A DNA stretch of 64,000 bases from Scytonema sp035967975 (GCA_035967975.1 JAWQFQ010000014.1:20705-84704); one strand, 5' to 3'. Counted from the stretch's first letter, positions 8,681 to 17,307 are shown. Numbers and translations: made by a program. Notes: generated by a model from the letters alone, not told the origin.

Positions 8681-9448
8681 ATGAACAAAGTTGCAAAAGT
8701 CACAATTTTCTTCTGGATTATGAAAATTATCGCCACGACACTCGGCGAAACAGCAGGTGATTTTATTTCAATGACTCTTGGACTGGGGTATTACATAGCT
8801 TTTGCTGTAACGTTCGCAATCCTAGCCATTCTCTTATTTTTTCAAATTCAAGGAGATAAATATCGTCCAGCCCTTTATTGGGTGACGATCATTGCCACAA
8901 CCACAGCCGGAACGGAAATTTCAGACTTGATGGATCGATCTTTCGGGCTGGGCTATGCAGTGGGATCGCTGATTCTGGTAGCCAGTCTCTTAAGCGTTCT
9001 TGCTATTTGGTACTACCGAGATCGAGATTTGAGCGTTTATCCCATCATTAGGAAAGACGCAGAGACTACCTATTGGCTGGCTGTGGTGTTCTCTAACAGT
9101 TTGGGAACGGCTTTTGGTGACTTTCTTACCAGCAACTTAGGACTAAGCTATATTCAGGGCGCATTGGTGACAGCCAGCGTCATTGGTGTTGTTATCGCCC
9201 TTCACTACATAACAAAGTTGAGCGATATTCTCCTCTTCTGGCTCGCTTTCATCTTCACACGCCCCTTCGGAGCCACCTTCGGAGATTTTTTGACTAAGCC
9301 AGTTAAAGATGGTGGTCTCTCACTACCAAGGGAATATGCTTCAGCGATCGCTTTTATCTTGCTAGCATTTGTCCTATTCTTTTCTGTGCGAAAGGAGAAA
9401 AAAGTGCGTCAATTAGATCCAGATAATGGTTCTTTTCTTAAAGAGTAA
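8681..9448 (+). CDS. COG4705-type membrane protein with four internal repeats
   Basis: This 255-residue protein is almost wholly hydrophobic, with about eight helices. A two-helix unit occurs four times, marked by TLGETAGDF, TAGTEISDL, SLGTAFGDF and PFGATFGDF, three of which are followed closely by (F)GLGY or LGLSY. Conserved Asp in the unit suggests a polar site within the membrane, perhaps for ion or small-molecule transport, but the family (COG4705, uncharacterised membrane-anchored proteins) has no assigned function. The tail is basic then acidic (VRKEKKVRQLDPD). A palindrome upstream may regulate it. Confidence 0.7.
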   Translation: MNKVAKVTIFFWIMKIIATTLGETAGDFISMTLGLGYYIAFAVTFAILAILLFFQIQGDKYRPALYWVTIIATTTAGTEISDLMDRSFGLGYAVGSLILVASLLSVLAIWYYRDRDLSVYPIIRKDAETTYWLAVVFSNSLGTAFGDFLTSNLGLSYIQGALVTASVIGVVIALHYITKLSDILLFWLAFIFTRPFGATFGDFLTKPVKDGGLSLPREYASAIAFILLAFVLFFSVRKEKKVRQLDPDNGSFLKE

Positions 9449-9540
9449 AGCATCAATTCCTCTCTCCCTTACAAAATAAGCAAACGTATAGAATTAATGT
9501 TCCAAATGCTAATGGTACTCTAGCTAATGGTCAAAAAGCA

Positions 9541-9568
9541 ATTAGCTATTAGCCATTAGCAATTAGCA
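9541..9568. repeat. Short tandem heptamer repeat
   Basis: Four heptamers, ATTAGCT ATTAGCC ATTAGCA ATTAGCA, lie between the COG4705 gene and the DUF1634 gene. Such heptanucleotide arrays are typical of Nostoc-like genomes. Confidence 0.7.
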
Positions 9569-9637
9569 TAGATAAAATAATTTATGCTATATTTACTCTA
9601 ATTTAGTGGTTTTATTTTTTGGTAGTCCCTTATTCGC

Positions 9638-10024
9638 TCAATGTCCTCCCACAAAGCTAAATATTAATCCAGCTAATACAATTAATGTCACAATAATATA
9701 AATCGTATCTTTTTGCACTAAAAAAGCAAGTAGAGAAAAAGCAACTCTGACAACAGGAGTGGCAATTAATAACAGAATACCAAATAGAATAACGCCACGA
9801 CGACGACCTGAGAAAGCTGCGTGTGTGACACCTTCAGGAGTGCGAAAAGCTGGTGGTTCTCCATGAAAAATTTGGTAATTGGGAGCTTCATTGCCATAAC
9901 GAATTAGGTAAAGAACTCCTCCTATAAAGACAGTCACTGTGGCTACAATTATCCCATATCTTAAAAGATTGCCGATAAAGACTTCTAATTGCCTTTCACT
10001 TAAACTGTGCCTTCTTCTGGACAT
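9638..10024 (-). CDS. DUF1634 membrane protein, partner of TauE/SafE
   Basis: The protein has about 128 residues (from MSRRRHSLSE) and three hydrophobic segments. DUF1634 proteins are commonly encoded next to TauE/SafE permeases and may be accessory subunits. ATG 10024 is chosen over the longer in-frame start at 10048 because it follows the TauE stop by one base and is preceded by GGCAGGA, the classical layout of translational coupling. It is the second gene of a two-gene operon. Confidence 0.75.
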   Translation of the reverse strand: MSRRRHSLSERQLEVFIGNLLRYGIIVATVTVFIGGVLYLIRYGNEAPNYQIFHGEPPAFRTPEGVTHAAFSGRRRGVILFGILLLIATPVVRVAFSLLAFLVQKDTIYIIVTLIVLAGLIFSFVGGH

Positions 10025-10025
10025 A

Positions 10026-10862
10026 TTAAATCCTGCCTGTAAACCCATTATAAATCATTTGAATTGCTAGAAGTAAAATCACGACGCTAAAAAGTGTTCT
10101 CAAAATTTCTACTCTTGCTCTAACAAGGACTTTGGCTCCTAACACTGCACCTAAGAGAACTCCCAGCATTACGGGCATTGCTAACCCTGGATCGATATAA
10201 CCACGTTTTAAGTAAACACCTGCACTGGCGGCGGCTGTGACACCAATCATAAAATTACTGGTAGTTGTGGACACTTTAAACGGTATTCGCATAAATTGAT
10301 CCATTGCCAAAACCTTAAATGCACCAGAACCAATACCCAGTAACCCGGAAAGCATTCCAGCAATGAACATCACACTAAACCCGGCGGGAATGGCACGAAC
10401 TGTGTAAGATTTTTCTCCTTCAGGAGTTGGATACGTACTATTTAACTTTAAACGAGTTGCTAAAGTATCACTAGGTGTAGTCTCTACAGAGTCGGAATGA
10501 GGACGACGTGAGAGATAAGCACTGTAAAGTAAGACAAATCCGAACACAACAGCTAAGACTCTTGTGGGGATGTAAGCTGCTATTGTTGCACCTGCGATCG
10601 CCCCAAATGTTGTCGCGACTTCTAAGAATATCCCCAAGCGCAAATTAGTGTAGCCTTCCTTTACGTACGCTGAAGCAGCACCGGAAGAAGTGGCAATAAC
10701 TGATACTAAAGAAGCACCTATTGCGTATCGAATATCAACCCCAAAGAACAAAGTTAATAGGGGAACAAGGACGACTCCTCCCCCCAAACCTGTGAGCGCC
10801 CCTAAGAATCCTGCACTGGCGGAGCTAAACCCGACTAATAAAGTAAATTCTAAAATATTCAA
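10026..10862 (-). CDS. Sulfite exporter TauE/SafE family permease
   Basis: The 278-residue polytopic protein has two homologous halves, each starting with a Gly-rich motif: GALTGLGGGVVLVPLL near residues 21-36 and SGLLGIGSGAFKVLAM in the second half. This two-repeat pattern defines the TauE/SafE (DUF81) family, which exports organosulfonates or sulfite or transports other small anions. The substrate cannot be read from sequence. A ~35-residue hydrophilic loop joins the halves. It overlaps nothing and is followed by the DUF1634 gene. Confidence 0.85.
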   Translation of the reverse strand: MNILEFTLLVGFSSASAGFLGALTGLGGGVVLVPLLTLFFGVDIRYAIGASLVSVIATSSGAASAYVKEGYTNLRLGIFLEVATTFGAIAGATIAAYIPTRVLAVVFGFVLLYSAYLSRRPHSDSVETTPSDTLATRLKLNSTYPTPEGEKSYTVRAIPAGFSVMFIAGMLSGLLGIGSGAFKVLAMDQFMRIPFKVSTTTSNFMIGVTAAASAGVYLKRGYIDPGLAMPVMLGVLLGAVLGAKVLVRARVEILRTLFSVVILLLAIQMIYNGFTGRI

Positions 10863-10937
10863 GCGATCGCTCCCTTACTATTAGATCATCGCTCTTCTTC
10901 TATTAGACATCTAAAAGATGCATTACCCGAAAGTCTT

Positions 10938-11010
10938 GGCAGGGGCGTTGGCGGAGCCTTCCCGAACGCGAGTGCGTCTGGTGACAGGAGAAGGGTAGAC
11001 CGTTAGCCGC
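10938..11010. repeat. REP-like palindromic interspersed repeat, copy 2
   Basis: GGGGCGTTGGCGGAGCCTTC is followed by GAACGCGAGTGCGTCTGG and AGGAGAAGGGT. It shares the same words with 306-390, the inner part being in opposite orientation. It lies within the 753-base gap 10863-11615, which otherwise contains a gene remnant (11188-11340) and another repeat (11429-11551). Confidence 0.6.
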
Positions 11011-11187
11011 CGATTCGGACTTCAACACGCCACTGGTGTAGTCAACATTGTTGGGACCACCCACTAAGGCTTCACTTATCATTCAACAAACTATCCACGA
11101 TGATGCCTCCGATAATACAAGAGATATTCAATCTAGTAGGGCTTTGATGAGAATCGCACATTCAAATATAAGGGTGCTCCTACCTGA

Positions 11188-11340
11188 CACCCGTACAAAT
11201 GTCAAACAGCCCAAAATATTGCCTCGTTGGAGTTTACTGATGAAGAAAGTGATGCTGCGATTCAGTTATTTGGGTGCGATTGTCCAGCTTGTATAAATTC
11301 ATTGCGGCAGTTACGCGGTACTGGCAACTTAGTGTACTAA
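11188..11340 (+). pseudogene. Small Cys-rich gene remnant
   Basis: The open frame from 11188 to the TAA at 11338-11340 encodes SLEFTDEESDAAIQLFGCDC followed by PACINSLRQL. The CDCPAC motif and amphipathic ends look protein-like rather than random, but there is no convincing ATG/GTG start and an in-frame TGA lies just before. I infer a 5'-truncated small gene. I do not recognise the family with confidence. Confidence 0.35.
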
Positions 11341-11428
11341 AGATATCAGGGTATGGGGGTGTGGCGCTTCCATTTTTTCACCCCCACAATCTGCATAACC
11401 AGACTTGAGTGGTACTTATAGAATATAT

Positions 11429-11551
11429 AAGTAGTCGTGCAAAATAAATTATCTAGTTGAGCGAGGCAATAGGTAGTAGACAGTCTTGTCTAGGATACAG
11501 CGATTTTATTTGGTTGAAAAAATGTATAAATATTTATCTATAAGTACTTAG
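11429..11551. repeat. Interspersed repeat, copy 2 of 2297-2430
   Basis: The first 30 bases are identical to 2297-2326 and the later part is related (CAGCGATTTTA, TATAAATATTT, AGTACTTA). This copy lacks the GGCAATA array except one unit. No coding potential was seen. Confidence 0.65.
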
Positions 11552-11615
11552 AAGTTGGTGTAACTTCTGTATCCTAATCTGGGGAGGACGCATAATGGTG
11601 ATGGTCTCACCCTAT

Positions 11616-12542
11616 TTAGTCATATGACTGACTAGCTGCTAAGGATTTGGCTTCGATAAAGATGTGCTTAATTTCAGGATGCTGTCTACGAATTTTCTCT
11701 TCTATACGATCCACAGCTGATGCTAATTCCTCAGTAGATAACTGCTTGCAAAATTGAATATCTAGGTTCAGTAAAACTTCCTGTGGACTCAGGTGCATTG
11801 TGAGTACGCGCATTGCGTCTTGCACTGCGGGATCGGTTTTGACTAATTCTTTAATATGGGATACGGTACGGGTATTGGCGCTTTCCCCTACTAATAGTCC
11901 TTTACTTTCAGTAGCAAGCAGTATAGCGACTACAGCAAGAATGACACCAATAATGATGGAGGCAATACCGTCTACATAGGGATTGCTTAACAAATGTCCT
12001 ATGAAAACGCCTCCTAGAGCAACAAGCAATCCTAAAAGAGCGGCAGAGTCTTCAAACAAGACTGTAAAAATGGTAGGGTCTTTACTAGCTCTAATTGCTT
12101 GCCAAAAGCTTTGTTGTCCTTTAGTCGGTAAAAATTCTCTCAGAGCAACACTCCACGAAAAGCCCTCAAAGACCATTGCTAAACCTAGGACTATATAGTT
12201 CCACATAGGATCTTCTAAAGGACTAGGGTTAAACAGGTGCGTAATACCTTCATAAATGGACATACCACCACCGATCGCAAAGATAAGAATAGCGACGATT
12301 AAAGTCCAAAAGTAGAGTTCTTGACCATAACCAAAAGGATGGCTCTCATCCGCCGATTTTTGACTCATACGCAATCCTAGTAGAAGTAACAATTCGTTAC
12401 CTGTATCTACTAGGGAATGAATACCCTCAGATATCATTGCTGAACTACCAGTAATAGCAGCAGCAATGAATTTCGTAATTGCGATCGCCAAATTAGAAGC
12501 AATAGCAGCAAAAATAGTTTTCTTGGAGGAATCAGACGCCAT
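11616..12542 (-). CDS. Cation diffusion facilitator (CDF) transporter
   Basis: The 308-residue protein has about six membrane helices and a cytosolic C-terminal domain (about 215-305). Helix 2 carries H42 and D46 (GIHSLVDTGNELLLL), a CDF-type metal site, and helix 5 carries the Asp of FEDSAALLGLL. CDF proteins exchange Zn2+, Fe2+, Mn2+ or related cations for protons. The His/Asp pair in helix 2 is compatible with zinc or cobalt, but specificity is inference. It is the last gene of an operon with the glucosidase (17-base gap) and DUF2231 genes. Confidence 0.85.
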   Translation of the reverse strand: MASDSSKKTIFAAIASNLAIAITKFIAAAITGSSAMISEGIHSLVDTGNELLLLLGLRMSQKSADESHPFGYGQELYFWTLIVAILIFAIGGGMSIYEGITHLFNPSPLEDPMWNYIVLGLAMVFEGFSWSVALREFLPTKGQQSFWQAIRASKDPTIFTVLFEDSAALLGLLVALGGVFIGHLLSNPYVDGIASIIIGVILAVVAILLATESKGLLVGESANTRTVSHIKELVKTDPAVQDAMRVLTMHLSPQEVLLNLDIQFCKQLSTEELASAVDRIEEKIRRQHPEIKHIFIEAKSLAASQSYD

Positions 12543-12559
12543 ATTGTACCGTTGACAGA

Positions 12560-14689
12560 TTACATATCTTGAGCAGACACTTGGAGTTCACCGTTTAAAT
12601 CAGTCACCTCCCACCGTGTTTGTGTACCTTCTCGCCAAAAACGCAATCCCACCGTGGCGTCTCCAACTGTTAAATTTGTCAGTTCTAAATTGGTTAACCA
12701 TTCTGGTAGGTAGGGCTGTACCTTTAACTGTCGCTGTGGTGCATTCGCTTCTAAACCTAAAATAGTACGAATCAGCAAGAAAATTGAACCAGCCGCCCAT
12801 GCTTGGGGAACATTCGCATCGGGATAAGGTACAGGAAAAGCATCAGGTTGGCGTTCTATACCTGCAAAGAGTTCTGGCATTCTTCCTGCATCAAAGTAAG
12901 CTGCTGCTGCAAAAATGCCTTCAGCAATGCTGTTTACTTCCTGATGGAAACCGTATCGCTTCATACCAGCTGCAATAATTGAGTTATCGTGAGGCCAAAC
13001 ACTGCCAAGCTGGTAACTAATTGGATTGTAAGCTGGATTTAAAGCAGAGAGAGTTCGTATGCCCCAACCACACCACATATCTTTTTGCAATAGTCGTTGC
13101 ACTAGCTTTTCGGCTCTTTCTGGCGGTACTATTTTAAACCAAAGCAGTTGACCAGGATTAGAGGTGATTGACTGAATTTGCTGTTTTTTGCGATCTAAAC
13201 CAAGACAGTAAAAGCCCTCAGACTCCATCCAAAAACGCTCGTTAAAGCGATGATACAACTCATCGGCTTTATTGCGTAAGTTCTTAGCCTTTTCCGTTTC
13301 TCCCCAATTGTCATAAATATCCGCTGCACATTGCCAAGCTGCGTAGACATAGCCCTGGACCTCACACAAGGCAATCGGCGGATCTACTAAACTTCCATCT
13401 GGATAGACGATCGCATCCCCAGAATCTTTCCAACCTTGATTACGCAAACCCAGTGGGGAACGATTGAGATATTCTACAAAACCGTCATTATCAAAATCGC
13501 CATATTTGTCTATCCAGGTGAGTGCCTTTTCGAGGGGCGATCGACACTCATTAAGCATATCAAGGTTAGCATTCCACTTATAAGCTTCAGCTAAGGTAAT
13601 AATCCAGAGGATGGTGGTGTCTACCGTTCCATAGTAAGGCGTGTATGGCAGCTGTCCCAACTGAGTTAATTCGTCACGCCGCAACTCATGGGGCATTTTT
13701 CCTGGTTGAGCATCGCGCCAATCATCGACCTCTTGTGCCTGTAATTGTGCTAGTCTAATTAGAGTGCCATAAGCAAACTCGCCTTCAACTGCCATTGTTT
13801 GCAAGCTGGTAATAATTGAGTCGCGACCAAAGACAGCCATAAACCAAGGAATACCAGCAGCTGGCATCCAAAAATGCTGTCCTTTATCCTCTACTTTAAT
13901 TCGTAGCGCTCCTAGATCCACAAGTGCTTGTTGATAACATTCCGTGACTTCTACATTGGATGAGTTCAATTTTGTAGCACTAGAGATGAAATTGTCTCTG
14001 ATTTTCCTGGCTTCTGTTAAATGAGGTTCGGTGCAGGTGGGGTGAGAACTGATAACATGACCATCAGCTATTGCGGTAAAGTCAAGACATGTATGCCAGG
14101 TTTTGCCCGGTTTGAGAATAATATCAAAGAATAGACGACCGTTAGCATAGCAAAGCTGAGAATCAGAGTTCGCTGCTTTGGTCATGATGGCTCTTACAAA
14201 CGAGCGATCGCTGTATTTTGTGATCAATACTCCGTCGTTCCAAGTTGTTGCTGTTTCCCCCCTCGTAACTATTCGATGTGATTTAACTTCAAAAATATCT
14301 GCGAAGTCAGAACGTATCGCTAGCATCAGCCGAAACTCTACTGTTTCTTGATGATGGTTTGTGATGTCAATATCTTCATGCATACCCCCAACAATGTCAC
14401 GCTTCACAGCTATCAGTAAACGACCTTGGGGTATTTTTCCATTTACTGTGAGAAATTCTGGATTCGTGAATTGATATAATACACTGTGATGGGTCAAATT
14501 ACTAGATGCTAACAAGATTAATCGATAACGGTTAAGGGAGATTTCATAATAGGAAATCAGACGAGTATCTTCTACAAAAAAACCTTGGGTCTGATTATCA
14601 TCAATGGAACTATCAGATGCAGTGACTAGGAAAGTAGAACCATCGTTTATAGTAATTTGACCTGCGTTAACGGAGACTTTGGTTGGCAT
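12560..14689 (-). CDS. Amylo-alpha-1,6-glucosidase / glycogen debranching-type enzyme
   Basis: The 709-residue protein has a beta-rich N-terminal domain (about 1-205, glycogen-debranching N-terminal type: DGSTFLVTASD, GFFVEDTRLIS) and a C-terminal (alpha/alpha)6 catalytic domain (about 260-690) with WFMAVFGRDSIITSLQ, GWKDSGDAI and QLGSVWPHDNSII. The acidic residues in these motifs are candidate catalytic residues. It probably hydrolyses branches or short alpha-glucans in the cytoplasm. The start overlaps the DUF2231 gene by 23 bases, giving translational coupling. A 108-base scrap of this gene is duplicated at 15599-15706. Confidence 0.85.
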   Translation of the reverse strand: MPTKVSVNAGQITINDGSTFLVTASDSSIDDNQTQGFFVEDTRLISYYEISLNRYRLILLASSNLTHHSVLYQFTNPEFLTVNGKIPQGRLLIAVKRDIVGGMHEDIDITNHHQETVEFRLMLAIRSDFADIFEVKSHRIVTRGETATTWNDGVLITKYSDRSFVRAIMTKAANSDSQLCYANGRLFFDIILKPGKTWHTCLDFTAIADGHVISSHPTCTEPHLTEARKIRDNFISSATKLNSSNVEVTECYQQALVDLGALRIKVEDKGQHFWMPAAGIPWFMAVFGRDSIITSLQTMAVEGEFAYGTLIRLAQLQAQEVDDWRDAQPGKMPHELRRDELTQLGQLPYTPYYGTVDTTILWIITLAEAYKWNANLDMLNECRSPLEKALTWIDKYGDFDNDGFVEYLNRSPLGLRNQGWKDSGDAIVYPDGSLVDPPIALCEVQGYVYAAWQCAADIYDNWGETEKAKNLRNKADELYHRFNERFWMESEGFYCLGLDRKKQQIQSITSNPGQLLWFKIVPPERAEKLVQRLLQKDMWCGWGIRTLSALNPAYNPISYQLGSVWPHDNSIIAAGMKRYGFHQEVNSIAEGIFAAAAYFDAGRMPELFAGIERQPDAFPVPYPDANVPQAWAAGSIFLLIRTILGLEANAPQRQLKVQPYLPEWLTNLELTNLTVGDATVGLRFWREGTQTRWEVTDLNGELQVSAQDM

Positions 14690-15203
14690 AATCTCTAGTT
14701 GTTGAGACTTTTACATCAGCAAATGGGTTAAGTGGGCGATCGCTTTCACTTCTCTGTGTATTTCCATTCTTAGTTGCAGGAGACTGTACTGCTGTACCAA
14801 CACCATATTCATACACTAATTCTCCACCGTAATGAGCGCCAAAAGAAATAGCAGCTAGTGTCAGGACTGCGATCGTAAAATAAATAATCGGTAAACGTGG
14901 AGTTCTTTCCCTCGTTAGACTGCGCCAAATGAGTAACAATACAAAAACAACCGTAGACGATATTTGGAAGTGTTCATGTTGTTCTAAAATTTCATGAGCC
15001 TCACCACTGACTGTAACAGTTTCCTCCGCTTGTAATCCTGTAAAAACAGTCACCACGGCTGATATCACACCTAATAAAAAACACCACCACCCTGCATGGG
15101 TTAAAGATTCTTTTTTGAAAAAATAGCCCAGAATATCAAACAGCAATCCCACAGCAAGTAATGCTAGGGGAAAGTGAACAAACATGGGATGAATATTTTG
15201 CAT
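14667..15203 (-). CDS. DUF2231 membrane protein
   Basis: This 178-residue protein begins NIHPMFVHFPLALLAVGLLF, the hallmark of DUF2231, and has four hydrophobic helices (about 8-25, 37-55, 82-95, 104-122) and conserved His (HPMFVHFP, HEILEQHEHF) that could bind a metal or haem. The polar C-terminus (about 140-178) is not conserved-looking. It heads a three-gene operon. A paired TTTCAT box lies 211 bases upstream. Family function is unknown. Confidence 0.8.
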   Translation of the reverse strand: MQNIHPMFVHFPLALLAVGLLFDILGYFFKKESLTHAGWWCFLLGVISAVVTVFTGLQAEETVTVSGEAHEILEQHEHFQISSTVVFVLLLIWRSLTRERTPRLPIIYFTIAVLTLAAISFGAHYGGELVYEYGVGTAVQSPATKNGNTQRSESDRPLNPFADVKVSTTRDYANQSLR

Positions 15204-15413
15204 CTGTTACCTCAATTTCTTTAAAGAAAGAGTAAGTGTATTTTGGGTATTTTCAAGAATAGTAACCTCTATCAATAGATAGATTAGTTGTAAAAAAAAT
15301 GCTGTTCAAACTTTTATTAACCGTATATCTTCTGTTTATTTCTAGAATATGTCCTCTTTTCTGTTAGCGTTCAAAAGATATATCTATTTTTTATTACTAA
15401 AGTTGGACTGATT

Positions 15414-15439
15414 TTTCATAAAAATTTCATTTTTTTATA
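15414..15439. promoter_or_regulatory. Paired TTTCAT direct-repeat box, copy 2
   Basis: The 26 bases are identical to the box at 5209-5234, and an upstream word TTACTAAAGT is shared at about the same spacing. It is upstream of the DUF2231 / glucosidase / CDF operon. The 15204-15756 gap also contains a palindrome (15470-15498) and a gene scrap (15599-15706). Confidence 0.45.
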
Positions 15440-15469
15440 AAATTGCCATGTTATGTAATGAGATGCAAT

Positions 15470-15498
15470 AAACCCGGTATCTCAGAGATACCGGGTTT
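15470..15498. repeat. Perfect palindrome, 13-bp arms
   Basis: AAACCCGGTATCT-CAG-AGATACCGGGTTT is a perfect hairpin. It is the same core as in the CAATACT MITEs but without their ends. It could act as a bidirectional terminator or be an element remnant. Confidence 0.65.
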
Positions 15499-15598
15499 CT
15501 ACTCCCGTTCCGCCCGTTCGCCTTTAATGCGTTTGCCCTGGATATAACCCTAACTTAAAGCTCCCAACCTTGTAAACACTTACAGGTGCAAGATATGA

Positions 15599-15706
15599 GC
15601 ATTTTACCTGGTTGAGCATTGCGCCAATCATCAACCTCTTGTGCCTGTAATTGTGCTACTCTAATCAAAGTGCCATGAGCAAACTTGCCTTCAACTGCCA
15701 TTGTTT
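15599..15706 (-). pseudogene. Duplicated scrap of the debranching-enzyme gene
   Basis: These 108 bases align without gaps and with few differences to 13693-13800 inside the glucosidase gene, in the same orientation. The piece corresponds to codons for ELAYGTLIRLAQLQAQEV and flanking residues. It has no start or stop of its own and is not expressed as a useful protein. Confidence 0.8.
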
Positions 15707-15756
15707 ATGATATTCTTTTGGTTTAAGCTTAAAGAGTATAAACTAAAAAAATTGTT

Positions 15757-16371
15757 ATGATTCAAGCTCAAACCAAATTAGTAACCTTTGAAGAATTTGC
15801 AGAATGGAGACCTCCAGGAAGTCGTTACGAATTACACGATGGAGTCATTGTTGAAATGGCCCAACCAACAGGCGATCATGAAGATGTTGTGGGTTTTATA
15901 GCAGGTAAAATCAGCTTTGAATATGTTCGATTAAACTTACCCTACTTCATTCCAAAAACAGCACTAGTAAAACCTGAGACAAGTGAATCAGCTTACTCAC
16001 CTGATGTATTGTTACTCAATCGAACAAATCTTGTGAATGAGCCATTGTGGAAGAAAAAATCTACAGTAATTTATGGGACTTCAATTCCATTAGTTGTAGA
16101 AGTCATTTCTACTAATTGGGATGATGATTACTACACGAAATTTGGTAAATACGAAAGCCTTAAAATACCTGAATACTGGATTGTTGATTACCTTGGAATT
16201 GGAGCTAAAAAATTTACTGGTAACCCTAAACAACCAACACTTTCTATCTGCCAGTTGATTGATGATGAATACCAGATTAGACCATTCCGAGGAGACGACC
16301 GTATTATTTCTTCGGCTTTCCCTCAATTAGATTTAACTGCCAAACAAATTTTTATTGGAAAATCTGAGTGA
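15757..16371 (+). CDS. Uma2 family endonuclease (DUF820)
   Basis: The 204-residue protein shows the family pattern: LVTFEEFAEWRPPGSRYEL near the N-terminus, YSPDVLLLNR near residue 86 and PLVVEVISTNW near 110, giving the Asp and Glu of a PD-(D/E)XK-like core, then EYWIVDYLGIG. Uma2 proteins are abundant in cyanobacteria, often solitary, and their role is unproven. The length is typical. There is no partner gene next to it. Confidence 0.85.
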   Translation: MIQAQTKLVTFEEFAEWRPPGSRYELHDGVIVEMAQPTGDHEDVVGFIAGKISFEYVRLNLPYFIPKTALVKPETSESAYSPDVLLLNRTNLVNEPLWKKKSTVIYGTSIPLVVEVISTNWDDDYYTKFGKYESLKIPEYWIVDYLGIGAKKFTGNPKQPTLSICQLIDDEYQIRPFRGDDRIISSAFPQLDLTAKQIFIGKSE

Positions 16372-16395
16372 CTCCTAAGAAATATAGGGTGTGGA

Positions 16396-16489
16396 CAATA
16401 CTACTCGGTTAACAATGGTTAAGGCTCCACCAAACCGGGTTTCGCAGGAGTTACCGGGTTTCTAATTTTTGCTTATCCAAGGAGTATTG
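16396..16489. mobile_element. MITE, CAATACT/AGTATTG family, full copy 2 (94 bp)
   Basis: It begins CAATACTACTCGGTTAAC and ends GGAGTATTG with the same 7-bp terminal inverted repeats as 8271-8363. The core AAACCGGGTTTC...ACCGGGTTTCT lies at 16432-16463. Confidence 0.7.
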
Positions 16490-16496
16490 CGATACA

Positions 16497-17291
16497 TTAG
16501 TGCAAAAAATTTTCCGCTTGTAAAATTTGTATCAAACGTATATCTTCCTCCACTAAACAAGCATGACCGCCATCAGGTAAAATCACAACTCGAGAATTAG
16601 AGAAAACTTTAGCTAACCGTTTTGCTTCAGCTTCAGAAGGTAACAGTCGGTCATTCTTACTAGCAACGAGCAATACAGGTTGAGTGATTTGAGAAAGCTT
16701 TGTCTCATCAATTTTAAACTCTCTCAAAAGACACAGACGTTGGTTAGCAGTTTTCTTAGGTGCAGAACGGACAGAATTTAACAAGGCTTTTTGACCAGCA
16801 GATGAAAGTCGATTTAAAGAGGCTAGGAAAGGCAAAGCTGCAAATGAAGAAATTTTATAAAAAATCTCTGGTGTCAAAGGAAATAAAAGTGAACCAAAAT
16901 TGAGCCAAGGTACTTGAGGAAAAGAAGACCCAGAGTTAATTAAAATTACCCGAGTAAACAGTTGCGGAAATTTCTGTAGAATTTTCAGCACTATACAGCC
17001 ACCAAAAGATTCACCACAAAGATACACAGATGAACGAGGTGCTTTTTCTAACTCTGATTGAGTTAAAGTCACAACTTTTTCAGCTAAGTCATCCCAACTT
17101 GTCAGTTCATCAGCTGGAATCACAAAACAACGTACATCAAATGCAGCTTCTAGACCCTCTGTTTGCAAACACATGAGTTCTTTTCCTGTTTCATCCATCC
17201 CTGGTAAGAAAATAAACAGTGGATAGTTTGGATGAAATTCATAAGGTGTAAAAAAGTATGGAGACTTATTTTCTTGAGACATTTTATGCAA
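16497..17291 (-). CDS. Alpha/beta hydrolase
   Basis: The 264-residue protein has the nucleophile elbow GESFGG with S95, an Asp in VASKNDRLLPS and a His in PDGGHACL, which make a catalytic triad in the usual order. An oxyanion-type stretch FLPGMDETG lies near 28-36. It is cytoplasmic, with no signal peptide. Substrate is unknown; relatives include esterases and acyl-hydrolases. Met1 or Met4 could be the start and neither has a clear ribosome-binding site. Confidence 0.8.
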   Translation of the reverse strand: MHKMSQENKSPYFFTPYEFHPNYPLFIFLPGMDETGKELMCLQTEGLEAAFDVRCFVIPADELTSWDDLAEKVVTLTQSELEKAPRSSVYLCGESFGGCIVLKILQKFPQLFTRVILINSGSSFPQVPWLNFGSLLFPLTPEIFYKISSFAALPFLASLNRLSSAGQKALLNSVRSAPKKTANQRLCLLREFKIDETKLSQITQPVLLVASKNDRLLPSEAEAKRLAKVFSNSRVVILPDGGHACLVEEDIRLIQILQAENFLH

Positions 17292-17307
17292 CTGGATAAT
17301 GTAAGCA

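Noticed and set aside
11048..11296. 82-residue plus-strand ORF in the intergenic gap
   Set aside because: The protein-like Cys-rich segment is in a different frame (11188-11340); this frame shows no conserved pattern or ribosome-binding site.
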